Assembly: GCA_900555815.1 (NCBI GenBank)
Contig: USMR01000088.1
Location: 1-5,143, forward strand
Direction of reading: 5' to 3'
Origin: an uncultured Collinsella sp.
GTDB lineage: Bacteria; Actinomycetota; Coriobacteriia; Coriobacteriales; Coriobacteriaceae
Length of the DNA stretch: 5,143 nt
The notes below the pieces were generated by a model. It ran no database searches. It was not told the origin of the DNA and saw nothing but the letters and a program-made list of their open reading frames with translations. The stretch's first letter is position 1, and each line of letters starts with the position of its first letter. Of this stretch, positions 1-5,143 are shown in pieces. The translations under genes were made by a program, and so were the position numbers.

Positions 1-1493
<1,493 letters not shown>

Positions 1494-1516
1494 TTGGTTC
1501 CGCCATTCTGGCGACC

Positions 1517-1559
1517 AAGGCCCGGCTCCGTTGCAGCGGAGCCGGGCCTTGTTTCATTT
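1517..1559 (+). terminator. Intrinsic terminator of glmS
   Basis: A perfect 14-bp stem, AAGGCCCGGCTCCG (1517-1530) with CGGAGCCGGGCCTT (1537-1550), closes a 6-nt loop (TTGCAG). It starts 23 bases after the glmS stop and is followed by the T-rich stretch GTTTCATTT. The leftward side lacks a T-run, so the main direction is rightward, although the stem is strong enough to hinder leftward transcription too. Confidence 0.87.
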
Positions 1560-1563
1560 GCCC

Positions 1564-1606
1564 AGATAAAACCTGCCAAAATAAACCTGTCCCTATTTGG
1601 CAGGTT
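1564..1606 (-). terminator. Leftward terminator of the GntR-type gene, overlapping its stop codon
   Basis: A perfect 11-bp inverted repeat, AACCTGCCAAA (1570-1580) and TTTGGCAGGTT (1596-1606), has a 15-nt loop. On the minus strand the stem is followed by TTTTAT (1571-1566), as expected for an intrinsic terminator. The first stem bases are the last two of the TAA stop (1607-1605), so the hairpin starts directly at the end of the gene. AAACCTG occurs twice on the plus strand (1569-1575 and 1583-1589), so the right arm could also pair partly with the internal copy. It may alternatively be a dispersed REP-like palindrome doing terminator duty. Confidence 0.7.
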
Positions 1607-2336
1607 AGCGGAGCTTGCTGGTCTCGAAGTACTCGGGGAACTGGTCCAGAACCTCGGTCTGGTTGCGGAACATCATATGCAGGTGCTTGCTGACCAAAAA
1701 GCTCGCTTCGATGGGGTCGCGACCGGCGATAGCGCGGCGAATCTGCTTGTGCTCGTTCACGATGTCCTGATTGTCGAGAACCTGCGTGGCGGCGCGCAGC
1801 CAGCGGAAGCGCTCCAGGTCGGCATTGGTCTCTTCGAGCCACGACCACACGGTGCTGCGACATGCGATGCTAAAAATCATGTGATGCATGAGGTTGTCGC
1901 TCAAAAAGAAGCCGATGCGATCCTCTTCGGCCATGGCCTTTTCCTGCAGCACGATGGCGCGGTCGAGCTGCTCGATGCCGGCCGACGTGGCGCGCGCACA
2001 GCACTCCACAATCACCTGCTTTTCCAGATGCTCGCGGATGTAACAGGCACTCTCGGCAAGGGTGAGGTTGATGGGCGAGACGTAGGTACCGCTCTGGGGC
2101 ACGGTGCGCACCAGGCCTTCCTGCGCCAAACGAACCAAAGCCTCGCGCACAGGGGTGCGCCCCATATCTAGGTCGTCGCAAAGTTGCTTGACGCCCAGCT
2201 TTTCGCCCGGCTTGTAGTCCAGGTAGACGATTTTGCGTCGAATGGTGTGGTAGGACTGGTCCTGTAGGCTCGTTTCCTGCTCGCCGACGTGCATCGATTC
2301 TTCCATAGCGCCTCGCAACTGTTCTATCAAACTCAT
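1605..2336 (-). CDS. GntR family transcriptional regulator, FadR/FCD subfamily
   Basis: This is a DNA-binding regulator of 243 residues, a usual length for FadR-type GntR proteins. The winged helix-turn-helix lies at about residues 26-90: the KPGEKL turn (42-47), the recognition segment GRTPVREALVRL (59-70) and the wing QSGTYVSP (81-88). Residues 95-235 form the all-helical FCD effector domain. Asp147, His151, His196 and His218 sit where FCD proteins carry their metal-binding D-H-H-H set, so a metal-dependent small-acid ligand is likely; which one cannot be read from the sequence. The start is uncertain. The ATG at 2336-2334 lacks a clear Shine-Dalgarno. Met11 (2306-2304) has GAGG four bases upstream, and Met15 (2294-2292) has GGAAG five bases upstream; all three leave the DNA-binding domain intact. 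The gene diverges from the YeiH-family gene across 163 bases, suggesting that it controls that gene and itself. It converges with glmS. Confidence 0.94.
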   Translation of the reverse strand: MSLIEQLRGAMEESMHVGEQETSLQDQSYHTIRRKIVYLDYKPGEKLGVKQLCDDLDMGRTPVREALVRLAQEGLVRTVPQSGTYVSPINLTLAESACYIREHLEKQVIVECCARATSAGIEQLDRAIVLQEKAMAEEDRIGFFLSDNLMHHMIFSIACRSTVWSWLEETNADLERFRWLRAATQVLDNQDIVNEHKQIRRAIAGRDPIEASFLVSKHLHMMFRNQTEVLDQFPEYFETSKLR

Positions 2337-2499
2337 ATGTCAGTTGTTAATTATGCCGCGAATCAGCTCTCCGCGGTGGGCAATTCGGCTGTTGCCTGAG
2401 AACTATTGCGGCATCTTAGTCTGTGTTTGCGCAAGGCTGTGCTCAATGTTGCCGTATCATAAGCCGTCGCAAACGTGAAATAGAAAGAAGGAATCCCAT
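2337..2499. promoter_or_regulatory. Divergent intergenic region with candidate operator repeats
   Basis: This spacer must hold the start signals of the GntR-type gene (leftward) and the YeiH-family gene (rightward). An inverted repeat ATGCCGC (2353-2359) / GCGGCAT (2408-2414) spans most of the left half. TTGCGCAA (2427-2434) is a perfect 8-bp palindrome, and GGCAA (2379-2383) / TTGCC (2392-2396) is a shorter one. CATAAT on the minus strand (2355-2350) resembles a -10 box. It lies so close to the first ATG of the regulator that it would suit the Met11 or Met15 start better. No matching -35 is evident for either gene. Direct observations are the repeats and the -10-like hexamer; an operator role is inferred from the divergent layout. 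Confidence 0.35.
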
Positions 2500-3534
2500 A
2501 TGCAACTGGCAAATATCGTTCGCGAGCGCTGGAAAGGCGTCTTGTTCTGCCTGATCATTGCCATTCCCGCGACGTTGCTCGGCAAACAAATTGAGGTGGT
2601 CGGCGGTCCGGTATTTGCCATCCTCTTTGGCATGGTCCTGGCGCTCGTCTTTCCCAGGAAGCGTCGCGAACAGCTCGCCGCCGGCGTCACCTATACGTCC
2701 AAAAAAGTCTTGCAGTACGCGGTTATCCTGCTTGGCTTTGGCATGAACCTCTCCCAGATTCTGTCCAAGGGCGCCCAGTCGCTGCCGATTATCGTGGCGA
2801 CGATCTCGACCTCGCTTGTCATCGCCTTTGTGCTCTGCCGCGTCATGAACGTACCGGGTAAGATCGCGACGCTTGTGGGTGTGGGTTCGTCGATTTGCGG
2901 CGGTTCGGCCATCGCTGCGACCGCGCCCGTCATCGATGCCGACGATCGCGAGATTGCCCAGGCCATTTCGGTCATCTTCCTGTTTAACGTTATCGCGGCG
3001 CTCGTGTTTCCGACGCTCGGCGGCATGCTCGGGCTGACCAACGAGGGCTTTGGCCTGTTTGCCGGCACCGCCATCAACGACACCTCGTCGGTAACGGCTG
3101 CGGCGAGCGCCTGGGACAGCATGCATCCCGGCGCCAATGTGCTCGAGAGCGCCACAGTGGTCAAGCTCACCAGGACGCTGGCCATTATTCCCATCACGCT
3201 GGTCCTCGCATGCTGGCAGATGCATCTGGCACGCAAGGCCGGCGGTGACGCCAAAAGCACGTTCTCGCTTAAACGTGCGTTTCCCATGTTTGTGCTGTTC
3301 TTTGTGCTGGCGAGCGTGATCACCACGGTGCTTCAGCTTCCCGCGTCCATCACGGCGCCCATCAAGGAGCTGTCGAAGTTCTTTATTGTGATGGCCATGG
3401 CGGCTATTGGTTTTAATACCGATATCGTCGAGCTGGTCAAAAAGGGCGGCAAGCCCATCGCGTTGGGCTTTTGCTGCTGGATTGGCATTGCGTGCATGAG
3501 TTTGGGAATGCAGCACGTGCTGGGAATCTGGTAG
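2500..3534 (+). CDS. YeiH/UPF0324 family membrane protein, putative sulfate exporter family
   Basis: This is a 344-residue polytopic inner-membrane protein matching the YeiH/YadS family (Pfam Cons_hypoth698; E. coli YeiH is of similar length). Hydrophobic segments lie at about residues 13-29, 32-51, 70-88, 95-114, 122-144, 153-178, 226-243, 260-280, 291-306 and 319-342. Family hallmarks are GVGSSICGGSAIAATAPVI (127-145), GTAINDTSSVTAAA (189-202), KLTR (222-225) and GFNTD (304-308). The family is named as a putative sulfate exporter, but the substrate is not firmly proven, so the transported ion is an inherited guess. The start is well supported: AAGGA (2488-2492) lies seven bases before the ATG. 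The protein looks complete and intact. It is divergent from the FCD-type regulator, its likely controller. No T-run terminator follows; the nearest structure is the long hairpin at 3581-3657. Confidence 0.93.
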   Translation: MQLANIVRERWKGVLFCLIIAIPATLLGKQIEVVGGPVFAILFGMVLALVFPRKRREQLAAGVTYTSKKVLQYAVILLGFGMNLSQILSKGAQSLPIIVATISTSLVIAFVLCRVMNVPGKIATLVGVGSSICGGSAIAATAPVIDADDREIAQAISVIFLFNVIAALVFPTLGGMLGLTNEGFGLFAGTAINDTSSVTAAASAWDSMHPGANVLESATVVKLTRTLAIIPITLVLACWQMHLARKAGGDAKSTFSLKRAFPMFVLFFVLASVITTVLQLPASITAPIKELSKFFIVMAMAAIGFNTDIVELVKKGGKPIALGFCCWIGIACMSLGMQHVLGIW

Positions 3535-3580
3535 AGAAGTAGCTTATTCGCGTGCTGGCTGCCGGTGAGCGCAAGCCTTC

Positions 3581-3657
3581 GGTGGAGCGATAGGAGCTCT
3601 TGCGGGTATGGCTTGTCCGCAGGTTTATAAGTCCCGAAGAGCTCTTATCGCCCCGCC
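3581..3657. repeat. Long imperfect inverted repeat / hairpin with GAGCTC cores
   Basis: The left arm 3581-3606 pairs with the right arm 3633-3657. The core GCGATAGGAGCTCTT (3587-3601) matches AAGAGCTCTTATCGC (3637-3651) with one G-T wobble. After a bulged G (3602), CGGG (3603-3606) pairs with CCCG (3633-3636). Outward, past one A/C mismatch, GGTGG (3581-3585) pairs with CCGCC (3653-3657) including one wobble. The inner part (3610-3625) can form a small wobble-rich hairpin with loop TCCG. Each arm also holds a short self-complementary site, AAGAGCTCTT (3637-3646) and AGGAGCTCTT (3592-3601), centred 45 bp apart. No T-run follows, so it is not a standard intrinsic terminator. It could be an RNA structure, a pair of protein sites or a dispersed palindromic repeat; the sequence alone does not decide. 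Confidence 0.6.
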
Positions 3658-3674
3658 AGGATGGCGATGCGGGG
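3651..3674 (+). other. Second hairpin overlapping the long inverted repeat (mutually exclusive pairing)
   Basis: CCCCGC (3651-3656) can pair with GCGGGG (3669-3674). Alternatively CGCCA (3654-3658) pairs with TGGCG (3662-3666) around a GGA loop. Both use bases 3651-3657 that the long hairpin needs for its lower stem, so the structures compete. The pairing is seen directly; a switching role is inference, and it would need transcription starting upstream of 3581, for example read-through from the YeiH-family gene. Confidence 0.4.
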
Positions 3675-3679
3675 CAACA

Positions 3680-3715
3680 CCTATACTCGCAGGACGGCGC
3701 TTTCTGCCCTATAGT
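3680..3715 (+). promoter_or_regulatory. Two -10-like boxes, candidate promoter(s) of the downstream regulator
   Basis: CCTATACT (3680-3687) and CCTATAGT (3708-3715) are near-identical boxes 28 bp apart, each containing a good -10 hexamer (TATACT, TATAGT). They lie 86-121 bases before the ATG at 3801. Neither has a convincing TTGACA-like -35 at 16-18 bp, and I find no clear sigma-54 GG/GC promoter. If either is used, the long hairpin upstream would not be in this transcript. Confidence 0.3.
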
Positions 3716-3733
3716 GTTTGGTGAGCAATATCG

Positions 3734-3764
3734 TTCAATTTTGAAACACTCGGTCGTGCGACCG
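3734..3764. promoter_or_regulatory. Two short palindromes in the leader of the regulator gene
   Basis: TTCAA-TT-TTGAA (3734-3745) and CGGTCG-TG-CGACCG (3751-3764) are perfect palindromes with 5- and 6-bp arms around 2-bp centres, placed six bases apart. They lie just downstream of the TATAGT box and 37-67 bases before the start codon. Dimeric Fis-type helix-turn-helix proteins bind such sites, so autoregulation by the protein encoded next is a reasonable guess. The second could also form a leader hairpin with a GTGC loop. A further 5-bp stem, CGGCG (3766-3770) with CGCCG (3780-3784), follows just before the ribosome-binding site. Confidence 0.3.
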
Positions 3765-3800
3765 TCGGCGGTTGCACGTCGCCGCGGACAGGGGCAAATC

Positions 3801-5018
3801 ATGGATAGCAATGCTAAGCTGAACATCTTGACCGATGCCCTAGCTGCTGCCGGGGCCTCGGCATTGGCAATCGATGCGCGTGGGGACGTCGCGATCTCGA
3901 CCATGAATGACGCGGCGCTTGAGCGGGATGTGGCGGCTTTTGTCGCTGAGCGTCTCGACCGTATAGGAGACGGCGCGCGTCTGGTTATGGGGCGTGAGGG
4001 TACGCGCCTGAGCCTGACCGTTCGCCCCACCGACAAAGAGGGCGGGAGGCTTTGGGTCGTTGTGGTCCGCGAGGTGCGCGGTGCCGCGGCGCATGCGGGC
4101 ATCGAGTGGCTCAACGCCGACGAAGTTGAGGTCCGCTATGAATCGAGCGCGTACGGCATCGTTGAGGGGGCGGCCTCGGTGGCTGTACCGGTTACCGAGA
4201 GCTATGCGCGCGGCGTGCCCCTTATGCTCGAGGGCGAGCTGGGAGCGGGTCAGGTCGAGATTGCCAAGCGCCTCTATCTGGATGGCCCTTTTGTCGATCA
4301 GCCCTTTGTTTCCGTCGCGCTCGATGAACTCACCGATCGCGGTTGGCGCCATGTGCTCAAAAGCTCCGAATCGCCGCTGTTCCAAACGGGGCTGACCCTT
4401 TGCATTGAGGGCTGGAATGCGGTTGGCCCCCAGCGCCTCCGCGAGCTGGTCTCCACGATGACCGACACCGCGTTGGCGACGCGCTGCCATGTGGTGCTGA
4501 CGGCGAATGACATGCCGGGCGGCGGCGAAAGTGATCAAGCCGCCTTTGTGACCGAGCGCTTCGCCTGTGCGGTGAGCGTCGCGCCGGCAATCGCCGAGCA
4601 GGGAGCCGCGTCGACGAAGGTCGCGCGCTATTTGGAATATCTCGCTGATGCATTTGGGACGGCAGCGCCCACGCTGTCTGCCGCGGCGACGAAGACGCTC
4701 GATGCTTACCGCTGGCCGCGCAACTATCTGCAGCTCCGCGAGGTCTCGGAACGACTGTATATATTGGTGGGGACGGGCACGGTGGACCGCGCTGTGGCGG
4801 AGGAAGTGTTCGCCCAAGAGGACGTGATTAAGACCGCAACCTTTGGCGCCCCGACGCTTGAAAGTGACCTGTATATCCTGCGACCGCTGGCCGATACCGA
4901 GCGAGATATCGCGCATCTGGTTGTAGACCATCTCCACGGCAACCGAACCCGTGCGGCGGAGGTGCTGGGCATAAGCCGTACAACGCTGTGGCGCTTGCTG
5001 AAGGACGATGACCGTTGA
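3801..5018 (+). CDS. Enhancer-binding-protein-like regulator with degenerate AAA+ domain and Fis-type HTH
   Basis: The 405-residue protein follows the layout of sigma-54-dependent activators. Residues 10-92 look like a PAS-type sensor (IDARGDV turn, later strands ending in LWVVVVREV). A diverged AAA+ core spans about 130-325. Residues 367-402 form a clean Fis-type helix-turn-helix (HGNRTRAAEVLGISRTTLWR). The core keeps family landmarks but not the catalytic ones. Walker A is GELGAGQ (145-151), with Gln for the essential Lys. The segment carrying GAFTGA is missing between PFVSVALDEL (168-177) and the Walker B counterpart LTLCIEGW (198-205), which lacks the Asp-Glu pair. The arginine-finger region is unrecognisable, and the WPGN motif is WPRN (305-308). 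It therefore probably neither hydrolyses ATP nor contacts sigma-54, and may act TyrR-like on ordinary promoters; that is inference. The ATG at 3801 is chosen because GGGG (3791-3794) lies six bases upstream; the frame stays open back to a TTG at 3600, but that stretch crosses the hairpin and promoter boxes. No frameshift is visible. Confidence 0.82.
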   Translation: MDSNAKLNILTDALAAAGASALAIDARGDVAISTMNDAALERDVAAFVAERLDRIGDGARLVMGREGTRLSLTVRPTDKEGGRLWVVVVREVRGAAAHAGIEWLNADEVEVRYESSAYGIVEGAASVAVPVTESYARGVPLMLEGELGAGQVEIAKRLYLDGPFVDQPFVSVALDELTDRGWRHVLKSSESPLFQTGLTLCIEGWNAVGPQRLRELVSTMTDTALATRCHVVLTANDMPGGGESDQAAFVTERFACAVSVAPAIAEQGAASTKVARYLEYLADAFGTAAPTLSAAATKTLDAYRWPRNYLQLREVSERLYILVGTGTVDRAVAEEVFAQEDVIKTATFGAPTLESDLYILRPLADTERDIAHLVVDHLHGNRTRAAEVLGISRTTLWRLLKDDDR

Positions 5019-5029
5019 GCGAGGCGCCC

Positions 5030-5058
5030 GTGACCGCACGCGACGCGTGTGCTACAGT
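5030..5058 (+). promoter_or_regulatory. Candidate housekeeping promoter for the downstream gene
   Basis: GTGACC (5030-5035) and TACAGT (5053-5058) each match four of six bases of the -35 and -10 consensus, with an ideal 17-bp spacer. Transcription would begin near 5065, leaving a leader of about 38 bases before the ATG at 5103. This suggests the next gene has its own promoter, although it lies only 84 bases after the regulator's stop. Confidence 0.4.
5037..5049. promoter_or_regulatory. Perfect palindrome between -35 and -10, candidate operator
   Basis: CACGCG-A-CGCGTG is an exact inverted repeat with 6-bp arms around a single central base. It sits wholly inside the spacer of the candidate promoter, a classic repressor position. 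The one-base centre makes it a poor RNA hairpin and, without a T-run, a poor terminator, which favours a protein-binding site. The binding protein is unknown; the regulator encoded just upstream is one candidate. Confidence 0.35.
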
Positions 5059-5102
5059 CCAAAGCGTTATTGTTTCGATTTGGTTACGGCGTGCGAGGGC
5101 AT

Positions 5103-5143
5103 ATGGCTGAGACTTCAAAACCGAGCCGCAGAAGGCGGAGTGC
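5103..5143 (+). CDS. Start of an unidentified gene, cut by the window end
   Basis: ATG at 5103 opens a frame reading MAETSKPSRRRRS before the window ends, too short to identify. GAGG (5095-5098) lies four bases upstream, a slightly tight but acceptable ribosome-binding site, and a candidate promoter lies about 45 bases upstream. An in-frame GTG at 5091 has no Shine-Dalgarno. The Arg-rich start could be the cytoplasmic tail of a membrane protein or a disordered N-terminus; nothing more can be said. Confidence 0.5.
   Translation, partial: MAETSKPSRRRRS

Noticed and set aside
1494..2171. Plus-strand open frame running from just after glmS through the GntR-type gene
   Set aside because: It starts at the codon after the glmS stop, runs through both terminators, lacks a ribosome-binding site and is antisense to a clear regulator gene.
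2427..2460. TTGCGC ... TATCAT as the promoter of the YeiH-family gene
   Set aside because: The spacer is 22 bp, too long for a normal -35/-10 pair; no better pair was found.
2443..3516. Long open frame antisense to the YeiH-family gene (357 codons)
   Set aside because: Its Arg/His/Asp/Gly-rich composition is typical of the reverse strand of a GC-rich gene; it has no domain or ribosome-binding site, and the opposite frame has clear family motifs.
3535..3660. Long hairpin as an intrinsic terminator of the YeiH-family gene
   Set aside because: No T-run follows either arm and the loop is large; it may slow polymerase but does not have terminator form.
3555..3675. Riboswitch-like words: GCCGGTGAG (3560-3568) and GCCAGGA (3655-3661) recall cobalamin riboswitch cores; GAGCGCAAGCC recalls the c-di-GMP-I motif
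   Set aside because: The other conserved core elements of both classes are missing, the B12-box continuation does not match, and the long hairpin is incompatible with those folds. A covariance-model search would settle it.
3600..3800. In-frame extension of the regulator upstream to a TTG at 3600 (67 extra residues)
   Set aside because: It crosses half of the long hairpin, both -10-like boxes and the palindromes, has no ribosome-binding site, and encodes no recognisable domain. The ATG at 3801 has a good Shine-Dalgarno.
3840..5039. Antisense open frame across the degenerate regulator (399 codons)
   Set aside because: Arg-rich shadow translation without motifs; the plus-strand frame has an HTH and AAA+ landmarks.

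Overview
The window looks like chromosomal DNA from a GC-rich Gram-positive bacterium. Codon use is strongly G/C-ending, genes carry ordinary Shine-Dalgarno sites, and the gene set would fit a gut Coriobacteriia member such as Collinsella. That assignment is an inference from style and gene content; no taxonomic marker is present. Nothing looks like a prophage, IS element, CRISPR array, rRNA or tRNA.

Layout: (1) Positions 1-1493 hold the 3' part of glmS (glutamine-fructose-6-phosphate aminotransferase), lacking roughly the first 114 residues because the window starts inside it. (2) The 111-base convergent gap 1494-1604 holds a very strong rightward terminator for glmS and, back to back, a leftward terminator whose stem starts in the stop codon of the next gene. 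(3) Positions 1605-2336, minus strand, encode a GntR/FadR-type (FCD) regulator. (4) The divergent spacer 2337-2499 should hold the promoters of this regulator and of the gene facing it. (5) Positions 2500-3534 encode a YeiH/UPF0324-family membrane protein (putative sulfate exporter family). (6) The gap 3535-3800 is unusually structured: a long imperfect hairpin (3581-3657), an overlapping smaller hairpin, two CCTATA(C/G)T boxes and two short palindromes. (7) Positions 3801-5018 encode a 405-residue regulator built like a sigma-54 enhancer-binding protein, but its AAA+ module is degenerate (Walker A Lys replaced by Gln, no GAFTGA loop, altered Walker B) while its C-terminal Fis-type helix-turn-helix is intact. 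(8) At 5030-5058 there is a candidate promoter with a perfect palindrome between its -35 and -10, followed by the first 13 codons of another gene at 5103.

Functionally, glmS is housekeeping (UDP-GlcNAc and cell-wall precursor supply) and is unrelated to its neighbours. The divergent GntR/YeiH pair looks like a local regulator-transporter module. The degenerate enhancer-binding-protein-like regulator, with its structured upstream region and the operator-like site after it, is the least ordinary part of the window.
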